Source: Verrucomicrobiota bacterium
GTDB taxonomy: Bacteria; Verrucomicrobiota; Verrucomicrobiia; Limisphaerales; UBA1100
Length of the DNA stretch: 37,533 bases
Direction of reading: 5' to 3'
Assembly: GCA_028872685.1 (NCBI GenBank)
Contig: JAPKEI010000001.1
Location: 1-37,533, forward strand
Shown here: piece after piece, positions 1-7,481 of the stretch
Numbering within the stretch: the first letter of the stretch is position 1
Layout: each line of letters opens with the position of its first letter
The notes under the pieces: generated by a model
Told to the model about the DNA's origin: nothing
Seen by the model: the letters and a program-made list of their open reading frames with translations, nothing else
The model's database searches: none
Position numbers and translations under genes: made by a program

Positions 1-293
1 TCGCCCTCGCCGGTCATCCAATTCATCACGCCGCCCATAAACAGATCGGAAACACTCCCGATCCAAATAAAGCCCAACAACACCCCGGGAACAATTGCCA
101 ACAACATTCCAATTTTGCCCATACTAATACAGGCAAAAAAGATGATGAGCATCAACACCGAGGCGCCCACTTTGAACACCATCGGCCCCACTTGATCGTG
201 TTCGTTCTTTTGCTGGCGATGGTGGTTCAGAAAGGTCGCGCCCACGAACAGCGCCAAGCCGCCCACCACGGATAAAAGACAAACCCAGCCCAT
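1..293 (-). CDS. Membrane protein, 3' end outside window
   Basis: The frame starts at ATG (293-291) and runs off the left edge, giving about 97 residues. An N-terminal hydrophobic segment (GLALFVGATFL) is followed by a short basic/polar stretch with HHRQQKNEHDQ. Two further hydrophobic stretches then follow around VGASVLMLIIFFACI and MLLAIVPGVLLGFIWIG, so it is an integral membrane protein with at least three segments in the visible part. I do not recognise the family. Its ATG overlaps the TGA stop of the upstream LolA-like gene by one base (TGATG), so the two are probably translationally coupled and may act together at the envelope. The C-terminus is unknown. Confidence 0.7.
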   Translation of the reverse strand, partial: MGWVCLLSVVGGLALFVGATFLNHHRQQKNEHDQVGPMVFKVGASVLMLIIFFACISMGKIGMLLAIVPGVLLGFIWIGSVSDLFMGGVMNWMTGEG

Positions 294-1030
294 CACTTAC
301 GTGGCGCGCGCAGGTCGAATTGGATTTGGGTACGCGCATCCGTCACATCATTGCGCAACTCCAACTCACGCAACTGCCATTCGTCTTCAAGTTTTTTGAA
401 GGACTTGGCTTGAAACAATTTCACCCGCTTGGTTCCCCGATAGGCCTCGACGCAAAGCAACGCGCGGTTGTGAATTTCCACCCAACACTTTACGTGACTG
501 TAACCGCCCGGCAAAACATTTTCAGGTTTACTCAAAAGGATGTTGCATGTTTCGCGCAAGCGCGACGCGCGACCAATCACTTGTTGGTTCGGCCATTGCA
601 GAAATTCCAACCCCAAATCGCCCAAGGTGAAATCCGATCCGGCGAATATTTGATTCAATTCCGCGCCTTCCATCTTCTTTCCCTCCTTCGCATCCGGCGC
701 GGTAAAAAAGTATTCGTTGGGTTTGCCTGGCGTCTTGCGAATCTGCAGCGTGCCTTTGGCGGTTTCAAATGTTTCCACCTGCACCGCGCCATCGACTTCG
801 GCGCGGAAGGTCACCGCCACATTCTCGCGTTTGCCGCGCGGTTTGCGAATGCGAAGGTTGCCTTTGATTTCGTCTTGGTTCACCAACCTCATCCCGCGCA
901 GACTTTCCGCCAACGCCACGCCCATCGATTTTTGCGCGGCGATATCTTTGGGCACTGTCGGCAATGGGTTGGCCTTTTCGGCGGCCTGCGCCAAGGTGGT
1001 GATAATAAAAAAAATGGAAATTCGTTTCAT
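293..1030 (-). CDS. Exported LolA-like outer-membrane lipoprotein-sorting family protein
   Basis: 245 residues. I chose the start at 1030 because MKRISIFFIITTLAQA gives a clean signal peptide cut near AQA-AEK; the longer frame to 1159 adds a non-signal-like N-terminus. A weak purine-rich GAGGG precedes the ATG. The C-terminal half carries the pattern of the LolA-like family annotated as outer membrane lipoprotein-sorting protein: DFTLGDLGLEFLQWP, then a Cys-containing strand (RETCNILLS), a YSHVKCWVEIHNRALLCVEAY strand pair split by one loop, and a closing SFKKLEDEWQLRELELRN. Members are periplasmic beta-rich folds thought to bind lipidated or hydrophobic ligands. Function beyond the fold is inferred. 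It is coupled to the downstream membrane protein by a one-base overlap. Confidence 0.75.
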   Translation of the reverse strand: MKRISIFFIITTLAQAAEKANPLPTVPKDIAAQKSMGVALAESLRGMRLVNQDEIKGNLRIRKPRGKRENVAVTFRAEVDGAVQVETFETAKGTLQIRKTPGKPNEYFFTAPDAKEGKKMEGAELNQIFAGSDFTLGDLGLEFLQWPNQQVIGRASRLRETCNILLSKPENVLPGGYSHVKCWVEIHNRALLCVEAYRGTKRVKLFQAKSFKKLEDEWQLRELELRNDVTDARTQIQFDLRAPRK

Positions 1031-1378
1031 AGCATAGGGCCCTCGCCACAATTTAAGCCGAGGTGAAGCATCCCGCAAGGCAACGTTGTCCGATCCCAGC
1101 AGCGAGGCCGATGCCCCCGCTGAGTCATGGCGTGTTGAAGCACGCGCCAAGAAGATCAAGGGCGGCTACGCCACTCCTCAGCCCAACAGGACCTTTGCCC
1201 ACCCATGTTGTGCCATAAACTTTATTCCCGTGGCGCTACTGTGCCAGTATGGCACTTTCTGTCGGGGTTGTTTTGAGAATTTGTGCTGTTTTCGCGAAAA
1301 AACGAATGGCATTGGATTTGCTTTATGGAGTTGTCTTTTCGTGCAGTGGCACAGTGGAAGGCAATTTGGAGAAATTTA
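1031..1378. other. Gene-free region upstream of dnaK
   Basis: 348 bases between the divergent LolA-like gene and dnaK. It must hold promoters in both directions. I see no convincing sigma-70 pair and no CIRCE element (TTAGCACTC-N9-GAGTGCTAA). What stands out is four copies of the hexamer GTGCCA or its complement TGGCAC (1210-1215, 1241-1246, 1250-1255, 1347-1352), two of which form a palindrome, and a 12-bp palindrome TTTTCGCGAAAA at 1289-1300. The short frames across this stretch show no protein-like composition. Confidence 0.6.
1241..1255. promoter_or_regulatory. Perfect inverted repeat GTGCCA-GTA-TGGCAC upstream of dnaK
   Basis: A 6-bp perfect inverted repeat with a 3-bp spacer, 124 bp before the dnaK start. 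The same hexamer recurs singly at 1210-1215 and, inverted, at 1347-1352. This is operator-like and could be the site of a heat-shock regulator other than HrcA. The regulator is not identifiable from the window. Confidence 0.4.
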
Positions 1379-3313
1379 ATGGCGAAGATATTAGGCATTG
1401 ATTTGGGCACAACGAATTCCTGCATGTCCGTGATGGACGGCGGGGAGGCGACGGTGTTGGAGAATTCAGAGGGCAAGCGCACGACGCCTTCGGTGGTGGC
1501 ATTCGGCAAGGGCGGCGAGCGGCTGGTCGGCGATGCGGCAAAGCGACAGGCGGTGACGAATCCCGCCAACACGATTTATTCCGCCAAGCGGTTCATTGGT
1601 CGCAAGTTCAATGAGGTGAAAGAGGAATCCAAACGGATGCCGTACAATGTGGTTTCCGGCAGCAACGGCGACGCCGCCATCGAAGTGGAAGTGGACGGCG
1701 AAAAGAAAGCGTATAGCCCGCAAGAACTGGCCTCGATGGTGCTCGCCAAACTCAAGGCGGATGCGGAGATGCGTTTGGGCGAAAGCATCACGCAAGCGGT
1801 AATCACCGTGCCTGCGTATTTCAATGACACCCAACGGCAAGCCACCAAGGACGCGGGCAAGATCGCCGGCCTTGAGGTGTTGCGAATCATCAATGAGCCG
1901 ACGGCGGCTTCGCTGGCGTACGGGCTGGACAAAAAGAATGAAGAGAAAATTGCCGTCTACGATCTAGGTGGCGGCACGTTTGATATTTCGATTTTAGAAA
2001 TTGGAGACAAAGTATTTGAGGTGAAGGCCACCAACGGCGACACCCATCTCGGCGGTGATGATTGGGACAACGCGATCATCGATTGGGTTGCGGCGGAGTT
2101 CAAAAGCGAAAGCAGCATCGATCTCACCGGCCAACCGGATGCAATGCAGCGCATCAAGGAAGAAGCCGAGAAGGCGAAGATCGCTCTCTCCAGCACACAG
2201 ACTTACGAAATTAGTTTGCCGTTCATCACGGCGGATCAATCCGGGCCGAAACACATCAAGGTAGAACTCACCCGCGCGAAGCTGGAACAGCTCACGGACA
2301 ATTTGTTCGAGCGCACCACCGCTCCGGTGAAGGCGTGTATGCGTGACGCGGAACTCAGCTCCGGCCAAATTGACGAGCTCGTGCTCGTGGGCGGTATGAC
2401 CCGTATGCCCCGCGTAGTGGATACCGCCAAGGCGTTGCTTGGCAAACAACCCAATCAAGGCGTGAACCCCGACGAAGTGGTGGCCATCGGCGCGGCAATC
2501 CAAGGCGGTGTGCTGAATAAAGAAGAGGGCTTGGACAGTGTTTTGTTGCTGGACGTAACGCCTCTTTCACTCGGCATCGAAACCGAGGGCGGCATTTTCA
2601 CCAAACTCATCGAGCGCAACACGACGGTGCCGGCGAAGAAATCCAATGTTTTCTCGACTGCGGCAGACAATCAACCAGCGGTGGATGTAGTGGTGTTCCA
2701 AGGTGAACGCCCGATGGCGAGTGACAATAAAAAGCTCGGCAACTTCAAACTGGACGGCATTGACTCCGCTCCGCGCGGGATGCCGCAAATTGAAGTTAGT
2801 TTCGACATCGACGCCAACGGTATCCTCCACGTGAGTGCCAAGGATAAGAAAACGGGCAAGGAACAAAAAATTACCATCAAAGATTCCAGCGGTTTGTCAG
2901 ATGACGAAATCGAGCAAATGAAACGCGAAGCTGAAGAAAACGCCGACGCGGACAAGGAACGGCAGGACCTCGTGGAAGCCCGCAACCAAGCCGACACCGG
3001 CGTGTACGCCGCCGAGAAATTGCTGAAAGAAAACGCTGAGAAACTTTCCGAAGACATTAAGACCAATCTCGAAAAAGCCACGGAAGATTTGAAGAAAGCA
3101 CTGGCGGGCGACGATTTGGAAGCGATCAAGGCCGCCAACGAAAAATTGCAGGAAGCCATGCAAACGGCTGGCGCTGAAGTTTACAAAGCCACCACGGAGG
3201 CTGAGCAAGCCGAACAAGCCGAAGGCGGACAACCGGAGGATGGTGAAGATTCTGAGAAAAAGGACGAAGGCCCGGTGGTCGACGCCGAGGTCGTTGAAGA
3301 AGAGAAAGCATAA
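1379..3313 (+). CDS. dnaK: Molecular chaperone DnaK (Hsp70)
   Basis: 644 residues, normal DnaK length. The start at 1379 gives MAKILGIDLGTTNSC, the classic N-terminal phosphate-1 motif, with GGAG eight bases upstream; the frame is open further upstream but that part is not DnaK. Visible landmarks in order: VITVPAYFNDTQRQATKDAG, the IINEPTAASLAYGL phosphate-2 region, DLGGGTFDIS, the LVGGMTRMP adenosine motif, the interdomain linker LLLDVTPLSLGIET, and a substrate-binding domain with a charged helical lid ending in an acidic EEKA tail. It is an ATP-driven cytosolic foldase that normally works with DnaJ and GrpE; neither is adjacent here. groS and groL follow on the same strand, so this is a joined Hsp70-Hsp60 cluster. 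Regulation may use the GTGCCA/TGGCAC boxes upstream. Confidence 0.98.
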   Translation: MAKILGIDLGTTNSCMSVMDGGEATVLENSEGKRTTPSVVAFGKGGERLVGDAAKRQAVTNPANTIYSAKRFIGRKFNEVKEESKRMPYNVVSGSNGDAAIEVEVDGEKKAYSPQELASMVLAKLKADAEMRLGESITQAVITVPAYFNDTQRQATKDAGKIAGLEVLRIINEPTAASLAYGLDKKNEEKIAVYDLGGGTFDISILEIGDKVFEVKATNGDTHLGGDDWDNAIIDWVAAEFKSESSIDLTGQPDAMQRIKEEAEKAKIALSSTQTYEISLPFITADQSGPKHIKVELTRAKLEQLTDNLFERTTAPVKACMRDAELSSGQIDELVLVGGMTRMPRVVDTAKALLGKQPNQGVNPDEVVAIGAAIQGGVLNKEEGLDSVLLLDVTPLSLGIETEGGIFTKLIERNTTVPAKKSNVFSTAADNQPAVDVVVFQGERPMASDNKKLGNFKLDGIDSAPRGMPQIEVSFDIDANGILHVSAKDKKTGKEQKITIKDSSGLSDDEIEQMKREAEENADADKERQDLVEARNQADTGVYAAEKLLKENAEKLSEDIKTNLEKATEDLKKALAGDDLEAIKAANEKLQEAMQTAGAEVYKATTEAEQAEQAEGGQPEDGEDSEKKDEGPVVDAEVVEEEKA

Positions 3314-3317
3314 ATTT

Positions 3318-3337
3318 CCTGCGGCGGGTGTCGCAGG
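3318..3337 (+). other. Small hairpin between dnaK and groS
   Basis: CCTGCG and CGCAGG form a 6-bp stem around an 8-nt loop just after the dnaK stop. No T-run follows, so it is not a standard intrinsic terminator. It may be an mRNA processing or 3'-end protection site that allows dnaK and groESL to differ in level, or it may be chance. Confidence 0.25.
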
Positions 3338-3381
3338 GGTTTCAATCACATCAACCCAAAACAAAAAAACACAGAAAAACC

Positions 3382-3675
3382 ATGGCACTAAAGATTAAAC
3401 CCCTTGGCGATCGGATCCTAGTGGAACCGGTTGAAGAGGCCGAAGTGAAAAAGGGCGGAATCATTATCCCTGATTCCGCGAAAGAAAAACCGCAGGAAAG
3501 CAAAGTCGTCGCGCTGGGCACCGGCAAGACGGACGATAATGGCAAGAAAGTTCCTTTCGAAGTGAAGAAGGGTGACATCATCTTGACTAACAAGTACGGC
3601 GGTACAGAAATCAAACTCGACGGCAAGGAATACAAAATCCTGAATCAGGACGACATCCTGGCAATCGTCGGCTAA
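3382..3675 (+). CDS. groS: Co-chaperonin GroES (Hsp10)
   Basis: 97 residues, the standard GroES size. The start at 3382 gives MALKIKPLGDRILVEP, the conserved first beta strand; the frame extends upstream to 3328 but that part (Lys/His-rich) is not family-like. The mobile-loop region that contacts GroEL is EVKKGGIIIPDSAKEKPQ, and the C-terminal half carries KYGGTEIKLDGKEYKIL followed by the DDILAIV end. The heptamer caps the GroEL cylinder during ATP-driven folding. groL starts 26 bases downstream, so they form the usual groESL pair. No clear Shine-Dalgarno is present, only an A-rich leader. Confidence 0.97.
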   Translation: MALKIKPLGDRILVEPVEEAEVKKGGIIIPDSAKEKPQESKVVALGTGKTDDNGKKVPFEVKKGDIILTNKYGGTEIKLDGKEYKILNQDDILAIVG

Positions 3676-3701
3676 CCCCTATTATTTAAAGAAAGAAAAA
3701 C

Positions 3702-5324
3702 ATGTCAGCCAAACAACTTGTATTCGACGAAAAAGCCCGTCAGGGAATCCTGCGCGGTGTTGAAAAACTCGCCAAAGCGGTGAAAGTCACACTCGGCCCC
3801 AAAGGCCGCAACGTGCTCATCGATAAAAAATTCGGCTCCCCCACCGCCACCAAAGATGGTGTCACCGTGGCCAAGGAGATCGAACTGGAATGCCCATTTG
3901 AAAATATGGGCGCGCAAATGGTCCGCGAGACCGCCAGCAAAACCAGCGACGTGGCCGGCGACGGAACCACCACCGCCACCGTGCTCGCCGAGGCCATCTA
4001 TCGCGAAGGCCTTCGCAGTGTAACGGCCGGTGCGAGTCCGATTCACATCCAGCGCGGTGTGCAAAAGGCCGTGGACGTCGCCGTGGCTCAGCTTGCCAAG
4101 ATCTCCCAAAAGGTCACCAGCAAGTCTGAGATCAAACAGGTCGCCACTGTGTCCGCCAACTGGGAAACCACCATCGGCGAAATCATCGCCGACGCAATGG
4201 ACCAAGTCGGCAAGGACGGCACTATCACCGTTGAGGAAGCTCGCTCCATCGAGACAACTCTTGAGGTGGTCGAAGGTATGCAGTTCGACAAGGGTTACCT
4301 CTCGCCGTACTTTATGACCGACGCCGACAGCCAAGTCGCCAAATACGAAGACGCCTACGTGCTGCTGTACGAGAAGAAGGTCAGCAACGTGAAGGACATC
4401 CAGCCCATCCTCGAGAAGGTTGTGGCGGCTGGCAACAAGCCGTTGCTGATCGTGGCTGAAGACGTCGAAGGCGAAGCTCTGGCCACCCTCGTGGTGAATC
4501 GTTTGCGCGGCACGCTCAAGGTAGTTGCAGTGAAAGCCCCCGGCTTTGGCGATCGTCGCAAGGCGATGATGGAAGACATTGCCATCCTCACCGGCGGCAA
4601 GTTCATCACCGAAGACCTCGGCGTAAAACTCGAAGGCATCGAAGTCGGCGATCTCGGCACCGTGACCAGCTTGGTTGTGGAAAAAGAAAACACCATCATC
4701 ATCGATGGTGGTGGCAAAGCCAAAGAGATCAAAGGACGCATCGACCAGATCCGTCGTCAGATCGAAGAAACCACTAGCGATTACGACCGCGAGAAGCTCC
4801 AAGAGCGCCTCGCCAAGCTCGCCGGCGGTGTGGCCGTCATCAACGTGGGCGCCGCGACGGAGTCCGAGATGAAGGAGAAAAAAGCACGCGTCGAAGACGC
4901 CCTGCACGCTACCCGTGCAGCCGTCGAAGAAGGCATCGTGCCCGGCGGTGGTGTGGCATTGCTGCGCTGTCTCCCAGCCATCAGGAAACTCAGCCTCGGA
5001 GGCGACGAGCAAATCGGCGTGGACATCGTCCTGCACGCTCTGGAATCACCCTTGCGCGCGCTCACTAGCAACGCTGGTGTTGAAGGTGCAGTGGTGGTTC
5101 AGGAAGTGCTCGCCCGCAAAGGCAACGTTGGCTACGACGTGGCCGCCGACAAATACACCGACCTCCTGAAGGCCGGCGTCGTCGACCCCGCTAAAGTCAC
5201 CCGCAGTGCGCTGCAGAACGCTGCGTCCATCGCGGCCCTGTTGCTCACTACCGAGTGTCTCATCACTGACGTGCCCGAGAAGGAAGCGCCTGCCGCTGCC
5301 GACCACGGCCACGATCACATGTAA
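3702..5324 (+). CDS. groL: Chaperonin GroEL (Hsp60)
   Basis: 540 residues. Visible landmarks are KVTLGPKGRNVLIDKKFG, the ATP-binding DVAGDGTTTATVLA, apical-domain VKAPGFGDRRKAMMEDIAIL, and the equatorial EEGIVPGGGVALLR near residue 410. It forms the double-ring folding chamber with GroES. The C-terminus is unusual: instead of the flexible GGM repeats it ends in a short Ala/His tail, AAADHGHDHM, which may bind metal or change cavity chemistry. Many PVC bacteria carry several GroEL copies, so this may be one of several paralogues. A strong terminator follows 22 bases after the stop codon, closing the dnaK-groS-groL cluster. Confidence 0.97.
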   Translation: MSAKQLVFDEKARQGILRGVEKLAKAVKVTLGPKGRNVLIDKKFGSPTATKDGVTVAKEIELECPFENMGAQMVRETASKTSDVAGDGTTTATVLAEAIYREGLRSVTAGASPIHIQRGVQKAVDVAVAQLAKISQKVTSKSEIKQVATVSANWETTIGEIIADAMDQVGKDGTITVEEARSIETTLEVVEGMQFDKGYLSPYFMTDADSQVAKYEDAYVLLYEKKVSNVKDIQPILEKVVAAGNKPLLIVAEDVEGEALATLVVNRLRGTLKVVAVKAPGFGDRRKAMMEDIAILTGGKFITEDLGVKLEGIEVGDLGTVTSLVVEKENTIIIDGGGKAKEIKGRIDQIRRQIEETTSDYDREKLQERLAKLAGGVAVINVGAATESEMKEKKARVEDALHATRAAVEEGIVPGGGVALLRCLPAIRKLSLGGDEQIGVDIVLHALESPLRALTSNAGVEGAVVVQEVLARKGNVGYDVAADKYTDLLKAGVVDPAKVTRSALQNAASIAALLLTTECLITDVPEKEAPAAADHGHDHM

Positions 5325-5346
5325 ATTACAGTCAAAATTATCACAG

Positions 5347-5375
5347 CGGGGCCGGTACACCGGCCCCGTTTTTTT
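5347..5375 (+). terminator. Strong intrinsic terminator after groL
   Basis: A 10-bp perfect GC-rich stem (CGGGGCCGGT / ACCGGCCCCG) with a minimal loop is followed directly by seven Ts. It lies 22 bases after the groL stop and separates the chaperone cluster from the next plus-strand gene. Confidence 0.93.
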
Positions 5376-5460
5376 GTGCCCGCTTACCGCCGACCCTACT
5401 ATAAACTTTCCTCAACTTTACAGTACCCAAGCCCAAATCGAATTTGCTATAGTCCCGGCG

Positions 5461-5943
5461 ATGAAATCCCACCGTCTCCTCAAACGCGTTTTCAAGGACT
5501 CCTCCGTCCCAATCGTTGCCAATGAAATGCGTCTCTCCCCCTCCACCGTTTACAAATGGGCTGAGGCTCCCGACAGCGGCTCCGCCAGCGGAATTGCAAA
5601 CCCCCTCGATCGCGCCCTCTCCCTATACAACGCCACCGGCGACCCGCGCGTCATCCATTGGCTATGCGAACAAACCGGTGGCTTTTACGTCGACAACGCC
5701 GTGGCCGCCAGCAACGGCGAAACCCCGCAACGCCTTGCCCCCGCCACTAGCAAAGTCGTCAAACAATTTGCCGACCTTCTCTCGACCGTTGCCAGCGCCG
5801 CCTCCGATTCCAAAATCAACCAACGCGAAGCTCGCGCAATCCGCCGCGAATGGGAAAAGCTAAAACGAATCGCCGAAGGCTACATTCAATGCTGCGAAAA
5901 AGGGAACTTCAAGCAACTCAACCGCAACTTGAATAAGAAGTAG
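5461..5943 (+). CDS. Phage CII-like (CP76-type) DNA-binding regulator
   Basis: 160 residues starting at ATG 5461. The N-terminal third resembles a helix-turn-helix (VPIVANEMRLSPSTVYKWAE), and it is followed by NPLDRALSLYNATGDPRVIHWL, which matches my memory of the phage regulatory CII family (Phage_CP76): a layout of DNA-binding helix, then a conserved 'gDprivrwL' block. The C-terminal half is helical and charged (REARAIRREWEKLKRIAEGY). It sits alone after the groL terminator, with no other phage gene nearby, so it is probably a domesticated regulator and not part of a prophage. Its stop directly abuts the stop of the convergent HAD gene (0 bp apart). Target genes are unknown; control of the neighbouring chaperones is possible but unsupported. 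Confidence 0.65.
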   Translation: MKSHRLLKRVFKDSSVPIVANEMRLSPSTVYKWAEAPDSGSASGIANPLDRALSLYNATGDPRVIHWLCEQTGGFYVDNAVAASNGETPQRLAPATSKVVKQFADLLSTVASAASDSKINQREARAIRREWEKLKRIAEGYIQCCEKGNFKQLNRNLNKK

Positions 5944-6549
5944 CTAGCACAAAACCCCAAGGCGTTCGAATGCCTCGGCAGTCTCAATTCCATTCCGATG
6001 CTCAATAGTGTGCCAACCGCGCGCTGCGGCAGCGGCGGTGTTTTCAGGAAGGTCATCGAGGTAGAGAATTTCGTTGCCTTGGCAACCGGTGGTTTGCTCG
6101 AAGATTTCGTAGATTTTTGGGTTAGGTTTTAAGGTGCCCACTTCGTGCGAGAGGATGTGCCCGTTGAAACGGGGCCAGAAAGCGTAGGCGCGGCTGATGT
6201 GGCGCACGGCCATTTCGTTGGTGTTGGAAAGGGTGTACGTCGGAAAACCGCGCGCGGCGAGATTGGCGTGCAGGTCGATGATTTCGTCGATGGGCGTGAA
6301 GATGTCTTCGAAGTAGGCGGCGAATTCGGCTTCGGTGCCATCGAAGCCCGTTTCTTTTTGGACAACGGTAAAAAATTCAAGTGAAGTGAGTTGACCACTT
6401 TCGTATTGGGCCAGCAGCGGGGATTGGTTGAGGAAAGCGTCCAGCGCGGCCACGTCCATTCGGGTGCGCGGGGCCATGTGGCGCACGAAGATTCCATAAT
6501 CGAAATCGAGCAATACTTTGCCGATATCGAATGCGGCTACCTTGATCAT
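5944..6549 (-). CDS. HAD-superfamily hydrolase (YihX-like phosphatase)
   Basis: 201 residues. The N-terminal FDIGKVLLDFD takes the place of HAD motif I in the variant form seen in YihX-type sugar-phosphate phosphatases (FDLGNV). Motif II is TLSNTNE, the motif III lysine is in GTLKPNPKIYE, and motif IV is YLDDLPENTAAA. A helical cap lies between residues 20 and 100. The acceptor Asp is D8, and because the second Asp of DxD is replaced by Gly, this is likely a phosphatase of the HAD-IA cap group; the substrate is probably a small sugar phosphate. Its ATG overlaps the recR stop (ATGA), so it is the last gene of the dnaX-ebfC-recR operon. Confidence 0.85.
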   Translation of the reverse strand: MIKVAAFDIGKVLLDFDYGIFVRHMAPRTRMDVAALDAFLNQSPLLAQYESGQLTSLEFFTVVQKETGFDGTEAEFAAYFEDIFTPIDEIIDLHANLAARGFPTYTLSNTNEMAVRHISRAYAFWPRFNGHILSHEVGTLKPNPKIYEIFEQTTGCQGNEILYLDDLPENTAAAAARGWHTIEHRNGIETAEAFERLGVLC

Positions 6550-7151
6550 TGCAGCTCCCGTCGGCCTTCGAGAGCGCGGCTGAGGGTGAGGTCGTCGGCG
6601 TATTCTAACCCACTGCCGGCAGGCAGTCCGTGGGCGAGGCGGGTGACGGTGACGCCTTTTTTCCCCAAACGCTGCGCGAGGTAATTGCTAGTGGCATCGC
6701 CTTCCACGTCGGTGCCGAGGGCGAGGATAATTTCATTGATACCGGTCAAGCGGCCTTCGAGTTCGGCGATGCGGAGGTCTTCGGGGTCCACGCCGTTGAG
6801 CGGGGAAATTTTGCCGCCGAGCACGTGATAGCGGCCATTGAACGCGCCGGATTTTTCGACGTTGATGACGTCAACCGCGGTTTCCACCACGCATACTGTG
6901 GCGGTATCGCGGCGATCATCGGTGCAAAGCGCGCACGGCTGATTCTCGGTGAGCGCGCCGCAAGTCTGGCAAAGTTGAATGCGATCGCGCGCGGTGAGGA
7001 GAGCATCGGCCAGTTGTTGGACTTGCCCGGATTCGCTTTGGACGAGGTGCAGCGCCAAGCGCTCGGCGGAGCGCGGACCGATGCCGGGCAGTTGACCGAG
7101 CGCGCCGATCAATCCCGCCACGGGTTCGGGCAGCGAGTTCATCATCCGCAT
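6546..7151 (-). CDS. recR: Recombination mediator RecR
   Basis: 201 residues, standard length. It has an N-terminal helix-hairpin-helix (LPGIGPRSAERLALHL), then a four-cysteine zinc motif C61-x2-C64-x8-C73-x2-C76, then a Toprim domain starting at VCVVETAVDV and carrying YHVLGGKISPLNGVDP, and the C-terminal RLAHGLPAGSGLEYADDLTL. With RecO and RecF it loads RecA onto gapped single-stranded DNA. It follows ebfC with a 3-bp gap, the conserved dnaX-ebfC-recR order. In-frame ATGs at 7145 and 7142 are alternative starts; I keep the first. Confidence 0.97.
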   Translation of the reverse strand: MRMMNSLPEPVAGLIGALGQLPGIGPRSAERLALHLVQSESGQVQQLADALLTARDRIQLCQTCGALTENQPCALCTDDRRDTATVCVVETAVDVINVEKSGAFNGRYHVLGGKISPLNGVDPEDLRIAELEGRLTGINEIILALGTDVEGDATSNYLAQRLGKKGVTVTRLAHGLPAGSGLEYADDLTLSRALEGRRELQ

Positions 7152-7154
7152 CGC

Positions 7155-7466
7155 CTAACCCATTCCCGGCATATTAAAACCGGAAGTGATCTTGGCCATC
7201 TCCTGTTGCTGAATGGCTTGACCGTCGGCGATGGCTTTGTTGACGGTGGTGAGCAGCATATCCTCAAGCATCTCCACATCCTCGGGATCGAGCGTTTCAG
7301 GATCCAGTTTGATGGATTTCACGCTGCCATCGCAGCACGCCACCACCTTCACCGCGCCGCCGCCGCTGGTGGCTTCCACCGTGCGATCGGACATCGCGGC
7401 CTGCATTTCTGCCGCTTGTTGCTGGGCCTTCATCGCCTGCTTCATTAGCTTGTTGATACTTGCCAT
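7155..7466 (-). CDS. ebfC: YbaB/EbfC family nucleoid-associated protein
   Basis: 103 residues. The pattern is typical: an N-terminal amphipathic helix rich in Met, Gln and Ala (KLMKQAMKAQQQAAEMQAAM), a central strand region VEATSGGGAVKVVACCDGSVKSIKLDPE, and a C-terminal helix with the NKAIADGQAIQQQEMAKITSGF end. These dimers bind DNA with a tweezer shape and affect nucleoid structure and, in some species, expression. It lies between dnaX and recR (15 bp and 3 bp gaps), the widespread arrangement. Confidence 0.95.
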   Translation of the reverse strand: MASINKLMKQAMKAQQQAAEMQAAMSDRTVEATSGGGAVKVVACCDGSVKSIKLDPETLDPEDVEMLEDMLLTTVNKAIADGQAIQQQEMAKITSGFNMPGMG

Positions 7467-7481
7467 AAATGTTTCTCCTAT

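Noticed and set aside
320..1066. 248-codon plus-strand frame over the LolA-like gene
   Set aside because: The minus strand holds the recognisable protein with a signal peptide; the plus-strand product has no family features.
1250..1270. Sigma-54 promoter at TGGCAC before dnaK
   Set aside because: The GC element (TTGC) is not at the required distance after TGGCAC.
1031..1378. CIRCE/HrcA operator before dnaK or groS
   Set aside because: No TTAGCACTC-N9-GAGTGCTAA-like sequence was found in either upstream region.
3705..5036. 443-codon open frame opposite groL
   Set aside because: It is a mirror of the strongly conserved groL coding strand, with an unnatural composition rich in His, Asp, Gly and Phe.
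5461..5943. Prophage
   Set aside because: Only one phage-like gene is present; no integrase, capsid or lysis genes adjoin it.
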